Assembly (NCBI GenBank): GCA_017853375.1
Contig: JAFMJP010000004.1
Coordinates: 1 to 39,623 of the forward strand
Reading direction: 5' to 3'
Length of the DNA: 39,623 nucleotides
From: Actinomycetota bacterium
GTDB lineage: Bacteria; Actinomycetota; Acidimicrobiia; Acidimicrobiales; Ilumatobacteraceae
In this document: positions 1 through 11,033 of the stretch, piece after piece
Position numbering within the stretch: the stretch's first letter is position 1
How the letters are laid out: each line of letters opens with the position of its first letter
Made by a program: the position numbers and the translations under genes
Notes under the pieces: model-generated
Told to the model about the DNA's origin: nothing
The model's input: only the letters and a program-made list of their open reading frames with translations
Database searches by the model: none

Positions 1-272
1 CGTGGATGGCCACGCTCGTCGGAATACGTGGTTGGGCCGCCCCAATACTGCGACAGGAACAACGCCAGTCGACGCTGCGCTGGTCCCAGGTCGTCAGGCT
101 GCGGGTACAACGCCAACAACACGGGATCGGTGCGCACGCTCACGTAGAACTGCTCGGCCAGTCGATCGAAGAATGCGAGACCGCCGGCGCGATCGAATAC
201 GGTGACACCGACCTCGCGCGCGACGCCGTCGTGCGCAGGATCATTCGGCGACGTTGGCGAGGTATCGCTCAC
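1..272 (-). CDS. glbO: Truncated hemoglobin (group II/GlbO-like), partial; 3' end beyond left edge
   Basis: Manual minus-strand translation from GTG at 272: VSDTSPTSPNDPAHDGVAREVGVTVFDRAGGLAFFDRLAEQFYVSVRTDPVLLALYPQPDDLGPAQRRLALFLSQYWGGPTTYSDERGHP. The FYxxVxxDPvLxxLYP and LFLxQYWGGPTTYSxxRGHP motifs are typical of trHbO. GTGA overlap with upstream stop. Absent from the ORF track. Confidence 0.9.
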   Translation of the reverse strand, partial: MSDTSPTSPNDPAHDGVAREVGVTVFDRAGGLAFFDRLAEQFYVSVRTDPVLLALYPQPDDLGPAQRRLALFLSQYWGGPTTYSDERGHP

Positions 273-1132
273 GTGAACTGCGGGTCTTCCCAATCCGGGA
301 AGATGTCGGGGAGTTCACGGGAAACCGAATCCGCGAAGCGCGCTTGGCGCTTTTCCAAGAAGCTCGATACTCCTTCATGTGCATCGGCGCTGCGACCCCG
401 CATTTGAATGCCGCGCGAGTCGACACGATGTGCATCCATCGGATGCGAGGCACCCAGCATCCGCCACAACATCTGACGAGAAAGCGCCACCGATACTCCC
501 GACGTATTGTCTGCGATCTCGCGTGCCAGAGCACGGGCAGCGGGCAACAGGTCCTGCGGTGCGTGCACCGAACGAACGAGGCCGCCGTCGTGGGCTTCGT
601 CAGCGGTGAGAATCCGCCCGGTATACACCCACTCAGCGGCCCGTGAGATTCCCACCGCACGAGGCAAGAACCACGATGAGCACGCCTCCGGCACGATGCC
701 GCGTCGGGTGAACACGAAACCAACGCGGGCAGCACTCGACGCGAGACGAACATCCATCGGCAAGGTCATGGTGGCGCCGATACCCACGGCAGCACCGTTG
801 ATGGCTGCGATGACCGGCTTCTTGCACTCAAAGATCCGCAGCGTCACCTGCCCGCCGCCATCCCTGCGAACACGATCGTCGCTGGGACTCGACCAATCGC
901 CGTCATCGAACGTCTTTGCACCACCCGACAAATCTGCTCCGGCACAAAATGCCTTGCCTTCGCCGGTGACGATCACTGCACGTACCGAATCGTCGGCATC
1001 GATGACGTCGAACACCTCCAACAATTCGCGCATCATCACCCCGGTGAAGGCGTTCATTTTCTCCGGTCGATTCAACGTGATGGTGGCGATTGACTCGCTC
1101 ACCTCGTACCGAATCTGGGTGAAGTCCGACAT
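269..1132 (-). CDS. Enoyl-CoA hydratase/isomerase family protein
   Basis: MSDFTQIRYEVSESIATITLNRPEKMNAFTG..., FCAGADLSGG and GAAVGIGATMTLPMDVRLAS crotonase-fold motifs. Start trimmed from ORF 269..1249 to the internal ATG. Confidence 0.9.
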   Translation of the reverse strand: MSDFTQIRYEVSESIATITLNRPEKMNAFTGVMMRELLEVFDVIDADDSVRAVIVTGEGKAFCAGADLSGGAKTFDDGDWSSPSDDRVRRDGGGQVTLRIFECKKPVIAAINGAAVGIGATMTLPMDVRLASSAARVGFVFTRRGIVPEACSSWFLPRAVGISRAAEWVYTGRILTADEAHDGGLVRSVHAPQDLLPAARALAREIADNTSGVSVALSRQMLWRMLGASHPMDAHRVDSRGIQMRGRSADAHEGVSSFLEKRQARFADSVSRELPDIFPDWEDPQFT

Positions 1133-1163
1133 CACCACGTGTCTACCAGCCGCAACCGTGCAA

Positions 1164-2069
1164 CTACACGTCGAGGAATCGCGAGGCGGCGATGGCCGAA
1201 CCGATCGCGCCGATTGCCGCGCCGAGCAAGAGCAACACCACCATGACACCCGACAGATAACCAGCCGGCACCACGAGGCTGGAGATTCCGGTGCCCGGCT
1301 TGAACGCCGCCACGCCGCCAGACCATGCGCTGTTCAGCGCCCACACCCCGGCACACGACACCACGCCACCGATCAAACCCTGCAACAAACCTTCCAACAT
1401 GAACGGGATTCGAATGAACCAATTGGTGGCGCCCACCAACTTCATCACCTCGATTTCACGTCGACGAGCGAACATTGCCGTGCGGATGGTGTTCCAAATC
1501 AAACCGATGGCAACCGCCAGCAGCACGAGCGACATGATCAGCGTGACGTTGCGAACGAAACCCGACAACGTAGAAATGACTTCGAACTCGTCTTCGGCGA
1601 GTGCCACGGCCTCTACTCCGGGCAACGTGCGATACTGGTCGGCCAAACTGCGCACCAAATCGGTGTCCTCGGTGAGCGGCACCACCTTGAACTGCGTCGG
1701 GATGGTTTCCGGCGTGAGCAAACTGAGCGTCACTGGATCCCCCACGAAGATGCGCTGGGCCTCGGCATAGCTCTCGGCTTTGTCGAGGTAGCGAAGCTTG
1801 TCCACGTCGATCACGCTCGGCGCAGCACGCAAGGTGCCGTCGATCAGCGCCACCTGCTCTGGCGATGCATCACTGCGTACGAACACGATCATGGCCACGT
1901 CACCGCGCCACTGCACCAACAAATTCTCGAACGCACGCTGAATGAGGAAGGTTGCACCAACCAGCAACAGCGCGATTGCCGAGGTGAGCACGGCAGCCAT
2001 GGTGAGCGTGAGATTGCGGCGGAAACTTGCCCAGGTTTCGCGAAGGGCGTACTCGATACGGGCCAGCAT
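1164..2069 (-). CDS. ftsX: Cell division ABC transporter permease FtsX
   Basis: FtsX-like topology; N-terminal ALRETWASFRRNLTLTMAAVLTSAIALLLVG; FARRREIEVMKLVGATNWFIRIPFMLEG; directly downstream of ftsE with TAATG overlap. Confidence 0.95.
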   Translation of the reverse strand: MLARIEYALRETWASFRRNLTLTMAAVLTSAIALLLVGATFLIQRAFENLLVQWRGDVAMIVFVRSDASPEQVALIDGTLRAAPSVIDVDKLRYLDKAESYAEAQRIFVGDPVTLSLLTPETIPTQFKVVPLTEDTDLVRSLADQYRTLPGVEAVALAEDEFEVISTLSGFVRNVTLIMSLVLLAVAIGLIWNTIRTAMFARRREIEVMKLVGATNWFIRIPFMLEGLLQGLIGGVVSCAGVWALNSAWSGGVAAFKPGTGISSLVVPAGYLSGVMVVLLLLGAAIGAIGSAIAASRFLDV

Positions 2070-2746
2070 TATTCGTACACTCCGCGCTCTTGGTCGCGAA
2101 CCACGAGTCCGCGATCCAACTGAATGACACGACGTCGCATCGCATTGACCACGCGATGGTCGTGGGTTGCCATCACCACGGTGGTACCCGTTTCGTTGAT
2201 GGCTTGCAGCAACGCCATGATGCCCTCGCTCGTTGCCGGATCGAGGTTGCCCGTCGGCTCGTCGGCAAGCATGATGAGCGGACGATTCACGAATGCGCGG
2301 GCAATCGACACGCGCTGTTGCTCACCGCCCGAAAGTTGGTTGGGAAATCGCTCGCTCTTGTCCGCCAAACCGACCAGTTCGAGCACGAACGGCACTTGTT
2401 CGCGAATCACGTGACGAGGTTTGCCGATGACCTCGAGCGCGAATGCAACGTTCTCGAAGACGGTCTTGTTGAGGAGCAACTTGTAGTCCTGGAAGATGTT
2501 GCCGAGCGAGCGGCGCAGGAACGGGACTCTCGACGGTGGAAGTTCGCACACATTGCGCCCAGCCACCCACACATCGCCTTCGGTGGCCACTTCTTCCCTG
2601 CTCATCAAGCGAAGCAACGTGGACTTGCCCGACCCCGACGGACCCACCAAGAACACGAAGTCGCCTTTGGCCACGTCGAACGAGACGTCGTCGACGGCGA
2701 GCGTGTCGTGACCGTAGATCTTGGTGACTCCGTCGAGTTTGATCAT
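2069..2746 (-). CDS. ftsE: Cell division ATP-binding protein FtsE
   Basis: Walker [10 protein letters not shown], signature [14 protein letters not shown], Walker [12 protein letters not shown]; paired with ftsX. Confidence 0.96.
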   Translation of the reverse strand: MIKLDGVTKIYGHDTLAVDDVSFDVAKGDFVFLVGPSGSGKSTLLRLMSREEVATEGDVWVAGRNVCELPPSRVPFLRRSLGNIFQDYKLLLNKTVFENVAFALEVIGKPRHVIREQVPFVLELVGLADKSERFPNQLSGGEQQRVSIARAFVNRPLIMLADEPTGNLDPATSEGIMALLQAINETGTTVVMATHDHRVVNAMRRRVIQLDRGLVVRDQERGVYE

Positions 2747-3849
2747 TATTGACCCGCCTCGGTGCGGCGCCAGCGGAGGTAGCCCTCCATGAACTCATCC
2801 AAATCGCCGTCGAGCACCGCCGTGACATTACCCGACTCCACGTCAGTGCGAAGGTCCTTCACCATCTGGTACGGCTGCAACACGTACGAGCGAATCTGCG
2901 TGCCCCAACCAACCGTGGCTTGCTTGCCGGCGATACGCGCCAACTCTGCTTCGCGTTCTTCGATGATGCGCGCCGCCACCATGGTCTTCAACTTCTTGAG
3001 TGCGTTCTCGCGGTTTTGCAGCTGGCTGCGCTCTTGCTGTGACGCCGACACCAAACCTGTCGGCTTGTGGATGAGGCGCACCGCCGACGACGTCTTGTTG
3101 ACGTGCTGACCGCCGGCTCCCGACGCACGGTACACCTCCATGTCGATGTCGGCGTCGTTGATTTCCACGTCGACTTCCTCCAAGACGGGCCACACCTGCA
3201 CGGTGGCGAAACTGGTCTGGCGGCGACCCTGATTGTCGAACGGACTGATACGCACCAGACGATGCGTGCCGCGCTCGCTGGTGAGCAGGCCGTAGGCGAA
3301 GCGTCCGCGCACGGTGAAGTCGGCGGACAAGATGCCCGCTTCGGTGCCATCGGAGATGTCACCCATCTCCACGGAAAAGTTCCGGCGTTCGGCCCAGCGC
3401 GTATACATACGGAGCAACATCGCACTCCAGTCCTGGGCGTCGATGCCGCCGTCCTTGGCATTGATCTGCACGATGGCATCGGTTTCGTCGTGTTCGCCGA
3501 TGAAAAGACTGCGCAATTCCACCTCGTCGAGTGCCGCACGCGCACGAACGAGGCTGTCGTTGATCTCGGGCTCCTGCGATGCATCGTCCGCCTCGCGCGC
3601 CATCTCGTGCAGCACCTGCACGTCCTCCAGCGTCTGGTTGATGCGGTCGAACTCGGTGAGATCACCCTTCACCGCCGCGTACTCGCTGTTCACACGTTTG
3701 GCATGTTCCTGGTCGTTCCACAAATCGGGCTTGGCAACCTCGGTCTCGAGTTCGAGCAAACGTTCGCGCAACTGGTCGATCTTCAGGTACGCCCTTGCCT
3801 CCGCAACGCGACGGGCAACATCGGAGATGTCTGTCGTGAAATCACGCAT
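2746..3849 (-). CDS. prfB: Peptide chain release factor 2
   Basis: GGQ motif ([18 protein letters not shown]) and the SPF tripeptide ([17 protein letters not shown]) diagnostic for RF2. Start trimmed to [14 protein letters not shown]. Confidence 0.95.
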   Translation of the reverse strand: MRDFTTDISDVARRVAEARAYLKIDQLRERLLELETEVAKPDLWNDQEHAKRVNSEYAAVKGDLTEFDRINQTLEDVQVLHEMAREADDASQEPEINDSLVRARAALDEVELRSLFIGEHDETDAIVQINAKDGGIDAQDWSAMLLRMYTRWAERRNFSVEMGDISDGTEAGILSADFTVRGRFAYGLLTSERGTHRLVRISPFDNQGRRQTSFATVQVWPVLEEVDVEINDADIDMEVYRASGAGGQHVNKTSSAVRLIHKPTGLVSASQQERSQLQNRENALKKLKTMVAARIIEEREAELARIAGKQATVGWGTQIRSYVLQPYQMVKDLRTDVESGNVTAVLDGDLDEFMEGYLRWRRTEAGQ

Positions 3850-3868
3850 GGGTTGCCGCCGTAACGGC

Positions 3869-6628
3869 CTACGCCACCTTGCCGTGACACTGTTTGTACT
3901 TCTTGCCGGAACCGCACGGGCACGGTGCATTGCGCGGAGTCTTCGACCAGTCACTCGCCGAGTTCACGACCGTGCCCTGCTTCGCCGGCACACCCTCGGC
4001 TCCGGACGTCGGTTTGGCGTCTTCGGGCCCCGAGGTTTGCACGTTCTGCACCGTCTGTACCTGTCCGACAGCAGCGTCGTTGCGCACCACCTGTACGTGC
4101 ATGACGTACTTGACGAAGTCCTGGGCCACGCCCTTCATGAGTGCGCCGAACATTTCGAAACCTTCACGCTGCCACTCCGTGAGCGGATCCTTTTGTCCCA
4201 TCGCGCGCAAGTTGATGCCCTCCTGGAGGTAATCCATCTCCTCGAGGTGCTCGCGCCAACGCTGGTCGATGATGCGCAACATGACCTGCCGTTCGATTTC
4301 GCGCATGGTGTCGGCGCCGAGTTCGGCTTCGCGTTGGGCATAGTACGCCGATGCGTCGGCCATCACCGCGTCGTACATGTCGTCGGTCGATGCACATGCC
4401 GACAACTGCTCCACGCTCAAGCCGTGCGGCCAGAACGAACGGAGCTCGGTGACCAATCCCGAAACGTCCCACTCATCGTCGGCTTCCGATACACAGTGCG
4501 TCTCGATGAGGGAATCCACCGCGTCGGCCAGGTACTCCATGGCGGCAACCTTGAGATCGCTGCCGGAGAGAATCTGGTCGCGACGTTGGTAGATGATCTT
4601 GCGTTGCTCGTTCATCACCTCGTCGTACTTGAGAACGTTCTTGCGAATCTCGGCATTGCGTTGTTCCACCGTGTTCTGTGCACGTTCGATGGCTTTGGTG
4701 ACCATCTTTGCCTCGATTGCTTCATCGTCCGGCAGCGCACGACCCATGACCCACGACAACGCGCCGGTTGCAAAGAGTCTCATCAATTCGTCGTCCAAGC
4801 TCAGGTAGAAGCGGCTCGCACCAGGATCGCCCTGGCGACCTGCGCGACCGCGCAACTGGTTGTCGATTCGACGACTCTCGTGTCGTTCGGTACCCAGCAC
4901 GTACAACCCACCGAGTTGGCGAACCTTTGCCCCGTCGGATTCGCACGTGACCGTGTATTCGCGCACCAACTCTGCAAGACGCTCGTGCGCCTTGCGCCGC
5001 GCGGTGATGTAGTCGATCGGCATCTCTTCCAACGCGACGGGTAGCGCAAACTCATCCAACAACGTGTCGGGGTGGTGGCCTTCCTTCAGCACCTGCGCGC
5101 GCGCCATGCCCTCCGGGTTGCCACCCAACAAGATGTCGACACCGCGACCCGCCATGTTGGTGGCCACGGTGACCGATCCGATGCGTCCTGCCTGGGCGAC
5201 GATGGATGCTTCGCGCGTGTGTTGCTTGGCGTTCAGCACCTCGTGTTTCACGCCGCGCTGCTGCAATTTGCGGGACAACAATTCGCTCTTTTCCACGCTC
5301 ACCGTGCCGACCAGTACGGGTTGGCCGGTCTCGTGGCGTACCACGATGTCGTCGACCACCGCCTTGAACTTGGCTTCCTCCGACTTGTAGATCAGGTCGG
5401 CTTCATCCACTCGCACCATTTGGCGATTGGTGGGAATCGGCACCACATTGAGGCCGTAAGTGTTCATCAGTTCTGCCGCCTCGGTTTGCGCAGTTCCCGT
5501 CATGCCGGACAACTTGTCGTACATGCGGAAGTAGTTCTGCAGCGTGATGGTGGCAAGCGTCTGATTCTCTTCCTTGATCTTCACGCCTTCTTTTGCCTCG
5601 ACTGCCTGGTGAATGCCTTCGCTCCACCGACGACCTTCGAGGATGCGGCCCGTGAATTCGTCCACGATCTTCACTTCGCCGTCCTGCACGATGTAGTCCT
5701 TGTCGCGGTGATACAGCACCGCCGCACGCAACGCCACCTGCAGTTGGTGCACCAAGTTGCGCTGCACTTCGTCGTACAGGTTTTCGATGCCGAGTTGGTG
5801 CTCCACCTTTTCGATGCCTGCCTCGGTGGGCACGACGATTCGCTTGTCCTCCTCGACGTCGAAGTCGGTACCGCGAACGAGCGTGCGAACGATGGATGCA
5901 AACTTGTAGTACAGGGTGGCTGCGTCAGCGATACGACCCGAGATGATCAGCGGTGTTCGGGCCTCGTCGATGAGGATCGAATCCACTTCGTCGACGATGG
6001 CGTAAAAATGGCCCCGCTGCACCTTGTCGGCGACGGTGGCGGCCATGTTGTCGCGCAGGTAATCGAAACCAAACTCGTTGTTGGTGCCGTACGTGATGTC
6101 GGCGGCATAGTCGACACGCTTTTCCGCGGGCGAGGTTCGCACACCCGGCACGACGAGTCCGACGCTGAGACCAAGCCAGCGATGGATTTGCCCCATCCAC
6201 ACCGCGTCACGTCGAGCGAGATAGTCGTTCACCGTGATGAGGTGCACTCCCTTGCCCGCGAGCGCGTTCAAGTAGACGGGCAAGGTGGAAACCAGCGTCT
6301 TTCCCTCGCCCGTTCGCATTTCGGCGACCCAACCCGCATGCAGTGCTGCACCGCCCATGAGCTGTACGTCGTAATGGCGCTGCCCAATGACACGCTTGGA
6401 CGCCTCCCGCACCACGGCAAAGGCCTCCACCATGAGGTCATCGAGGCTTTCGCCTCGCGCCAAGCGCGACTTGAATTCTGCGGTCTTGCCCCGCAGTACG
6501 TCGTCGCTGAGGGCAACGATGGCTGGTTCGAGGGCGTTGATTTCGGGCACGACTGCCGCGAGCGCCTTGACCTTTTTGCCCTCGCCGGCGCGCAGGATCC
6601 GATCGAGCACCGCCATGAGAGACGTCAT
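3869..6628 (-). CDS. secA: Preprotein translocase ATPase SecA
   Basis: MRTGEGKTLVSTLPVYLNAL, VHLITVNDYLARRD, ATNMAGRGVDILLGGN, LRGRAGRQGDPGASRFYLS; C-terminal SEC-C zinc motif CPCGSGKKYKQCHG. Confidence 0.98.
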   Translation of the reverse strand: MTSLMAVLDRILRAGEGKKVKALAAVVPEINALEPAIVALSDDVLRGKTAEFKSRLARGESLDDLMVEAFAVVREASKRVIGQRHYDVQLMGGAALHAGWVAEMRTGEGKTLVSTLPVYLNALAGKGVHLITVNDYLARRDAVWMGQIHRWLGLSVGLVVPGVRTSPAEKRVDYAADITYGTNNEFGFDYLRDNMAATVADKVQRGHFYAIVDEVDSILIDEARTPLIISGRIADAATLYYKFASIVRTLVRGTDFDVEEDKRIVVPTEAGIEKVEHQLGIENLYDEVQRNLVHQLQVALRAAVLYHRDKDYIVQDGEVKIVDEFTGRILEGRRWSEGIHQAVEAKEGVKIKEENQTLATITLQNYFRMYDKLSGMTGTAQTEAAELMNTYGLNVVPIPTNRQMVRVDEADLIYKSEEAKFKAVVDDIVVRHETGQPVLVGTVSVEKSELLSRKLQQRGVKHEVLNAKQHTREASIVAQAGRIGSVTVATNMAGRGVDILLGGNPEGMARAQVLKEGHHPDTLLDEFALPVALEEMPIDYITARRKAHERLAELVREYTVTCESDGAKVRQLGGLYVLGTERHESRRIDNQLRGRAGRQGDPGASRFYLSLDDELMRLFATGALSWVMGRALPDDEAIEAKMVTKAIERAQNTVEQRNAEIRKNVLKYDEVMNEQRKIIYQRRDQILSGSDLKVAAMEYLADAVDSLIETHCVSEADDEWDVSGLVTELRSFWPHGLSVEQLSACASTDDMYDAVMADASAYYAQREAELGADTMREIERQVMLRIIDQRWREHLEEMDYLQEGINLRAMGQKDPLTEWQREGFEMFGALMKGVAQDFVKYVMHVQVVRNDAAVGQVQTVQNVQTSGPEDAKPTSGAEGVPAKQGTVVNSASDWSKTPRNAPCPCGSGKKYKQCHGKVA

Positions 6629-7110
6629 TCTACCCGCGACAAAGGTGGTGCTTTTACGTATGCAACCACCGCACAGTGCACCTCTCGAGCCCCTGCCCGC
6701 AACAGTGCCTCTCGCGCATGTCGCAACGTGGAACCCGTCGTCAACACATCATCCACCAGCAACACCGTGCGACCACACACGGCGCGACCGTGCACGACGA
6801 ATCGTGGCCCGCGCAGACGCTCGGCACGAGAGGAGCCCGTTTGTACGCGTTCGTCCAACCGTCGAAGCGTGCGCACATACGGAACCCGAAGTGTGCGCGC
6901 CACCGACGCCGCAATGAGTGCCGACTGGTCGTGGCCACGTCGGCGAGTTCGGCTGTTCGTGGTGGGGGCAAACGTCGCGACATCGATTTCACGCTCCTGC
7001 ACTGCCCTTGCCAAGTGCCGACCGAAGCGCGCCGCAATCCAGCGGGCGTTGCGGAACTTCATTGCATGAATTGCTCGACGCAATTCCCCGCGATACTCGC
7101 CGAGAGCCAC
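6625..7110 (-). CDS. comF: ComF-family phosphoribosyltransferase (no N-terminal zinc ribbon)
   Basis: ALGEYRGELRRAIHAMKFRNARW and PRPP loop VLLVDDVLTTGSTL; ATGA overlap with secA start. Start uncertain: GTG at 7110 chosen because longer versions run antisense into yczE-like gene. Confidence 0.8.
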   Translation of the reverse strand: MALGEYRGELRRAIHAMKFRNARWIAARFGRHLARAVQEREIDVATFAPTTNSRTRRRGHDQSALIAASVARTLRVPYVRTLRRLDERVQTGSSRAERLRGPRFVVHGRAVCGRTVLLVDDVLTTGSTLRHAREALLRAGAREVHCAVVAYVKAPPLSRVE

Positions 7111-7133
7111 GATGAGCGACGCACGAACGACGT

Positions 7134-7149
7134 GTGGTGCGCGCACCAC
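7134..7149. repeat. 16-bp perfect palindrome GTGGTGCGCGCACCAC between divergent comF and yczE-like genes; possible operator
   Basis: Read directly; equals its own reverse complement. Confidence 0.6.
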
Positions 7150-7174
7150 GTGCGGCACCGCTCCGAGCACATCG

Positions 7175-9360
<2,186 letters not shown>

Positions 9361-9393
9361 GAGTCTATGCGATGTCGAAGCGCAGGAAGCGCG

Positions 9394-9633
9394 TTACGCG
9401 TCGAAGGTCGGCGTGATTCCCTGCGATGACACCTTGGCCATGATGCGTGCGTGCTCCTCGTCGCTCACCGTGGTTGCCTCGTCCACCAACATCACTGGAA
9501 TCCCATCGCGAACGTCGTAGCGGCGCTGCAATCGGGGGTTGTACAACGCGTCTTCGTCGGCAACGAAATACAGCGGACCCTTGTCTTGCGGACACGCGAG
9601 GATTGCCAGGAGGCGGGCATCGATGGTGCTCAT
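9394..9633 (-). CDS. Trm112 family protein
   Basis: MSTIDARLLAILACPQDKGPLYFVADEDALYNPRLQRRYDVRDGIPVMLVDEA is typical of Trm112p-like/YcaR proteins. Confidence 0.9.
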   Translation of the reverse strand: MSTIDARLLAILACPQDKGPLYFVADEDALYNPRLQRRYDVRDGIPVMLVDEATTVSDEEHARIMAKVSSQGITPTFDA

Positions 9634-9679
9634 GGTCCTGAAGGCTATGCGAACCGCACGCGGCTACGTGTCGTATTCG

Positions 9680-11023
9680 TCAGGCCGTAATCAACTGCAG
9701 CAACTCGGCCACTTGCGTGTCGCACTGTTCCCGTGTCGCAGCCTCGAGGTTGAGACGCAGTAGCGGCTCGGTGTTGGAAGGTCGAACATTGAACCACCAG
9801 TCGCCACAATCCACGGTGAGACCATCCAGACGATCTTGCGGAAAAGCCGCGTACCTTTCTGCAACGCGGGCAATGACCGCGGAGATGTCCTTTACTTGCG
9901 TATTGATCTCGCCACTGTTTGCATACCGCTCGACGGACTCACGCAACTTGGAAAGCGGCAAGCCGGTGCGACTCATCTCTTCCAACACCACCAGCGCAGC
10001 GATGAGACCACTGTCGGCGCGATAGTTGTCGGCAAAGTAGTAGTGGCCACTGTGCTCGCCGGCGAACACCGCCCCGGTGTCGGCCATCACGCCCTTCATG
10101 TAGCTGTGACCGTTCTTGGTGCGCATTCCCGTGCCACCGTTCTCGGCGATGACCTCGCGGACGGCGCGGGACGAGATGAGGTTGTAGAGGATCGTCGCAC
10201 CGGGATGACGACGCAGGAACACCTTGGCCAAGATCGCCGTCGTGGTGCTGCCCGACATGGTGCGACCAAGCTCGTCCACCAAGAACACGCGATCGGCATC
10301 GCCGTCGAACGCCAAACCGACGTCGAAACCACCTGCGACCACGCGCGCCTGCAGATCGCGCTGGTTGGCGGGCTGGATCGGGTCGGCCGGATGGTTTGGA
10401 AACGTCCCGTCGAGTTCGCCGTACATGATTTCCATGTCGATCATGTCGAGTCGGTCGAACACCGCAGGCACGACCAATCCGCCCATGCCGTTGGCGGTAT
10501 CGGCCACGACCTTCATTGGTCGCAACGATGACACCTCGATGAACGACAACACGTGGTCGGCGAAGTCGGACAACATGTTCCGCTTGGTCACCTTGGTTGC
10601 ATCCCCCACCACGGCGGTGGCGAGTGCGGCTCGAGCCAATTCGCGGATGTCTGCAAGACCGTTGTCGATTCCGATCGAACGGGCACCGGCAGAGCACATC
10701 TTGATGCCGTTGTACTGGGCAGGATTGTGCGAGGCGGTGAACATTGCACCCGGCAAATTCATGATGCCGCTTGCGTAATACAACAAGTCGGTGCTCGCAA
10801 GACCGAGATTCACCACGGAAGCGCCGCACGACGTGACTCCGTCCTGGAACGCCGCCACCAACCCGGGCCCCGACGGACGCATGTCATGGGCCACCACCAC
10901 GGAGGACGCCTTGGTGAACTGCACGAACGCCACACCAAAGGCGCGAGCCAGCGATTCATCGAACTGGTCGGGTACCGTGCCGCGCACGTCGTACGCCTTG
11001 ACGATCGCGTCGAGATTCGGCAT
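9680..11023 (-). CDS. manB: Phosphomannomutase/phosphoglucomutase
   Basis: KAYDVRGTVPDQFDE, MFTASHNPAQYNGIKMC phosphoserine loop, LAFDGDADRVFLVDELG metal loop, VRPSNTEPLLRLNLEA. Confidence 0.93.
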   Translation of the reverse strand: MPNLDAIVKAYDVRGTVPDQFDESLARAFGVAFVQFTKASSVVVAHDMRPSGPGLVAAFQDGVTSCGASVVNLGLASTDLLYYASGIMNLPGAMFTASHNPAQYNGIKMCSAGARSIGIDNGLADIRELARAALATAVVGDATKVTKRNMLSDFADHVLSFIEVSSLRPMKVVADTANGMGGLVVPAVFDRLDMIDMEIMYGELDGTFPNHPADPIQPANQRDLQARVVAGGFDVGLAFDGDADRVFLVDELGRTMSGSTTTAILAKVFLRRHPGATILYNLISSRAVREVIAENGGTGMRTKNGHSYMKGVMADTGAVFAGEHSGHYYFADNYRADSGLIAALVVLEEMSRTGLPLSKLRESVERYANSGEINTQVKDISAVIARVAERYAAFPQDRLDGLTVDCGDWWFNVRPSNTEPLLRLNLEAATREQCDTQVAELLQLITA

Positions 11024-11033
11024 CGGAGAAAGG

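Noticed and set aside
507-2123. 538-aa + strand ORF
   Set aside because: Antisense to enoyl-CoA hydratase and ftsX; no recognisable domain.
3314-5044. 576-aa + strand ORF
   Set aside because: Antisense to prfB and secA; shadow frame.
5072-7069. 665-aa + strand ORF
   Set aside because: Antisense to secA/comF; His/Arg/Val-rich composition typical of the mirror frame of a high-GC gene and no family motifs.
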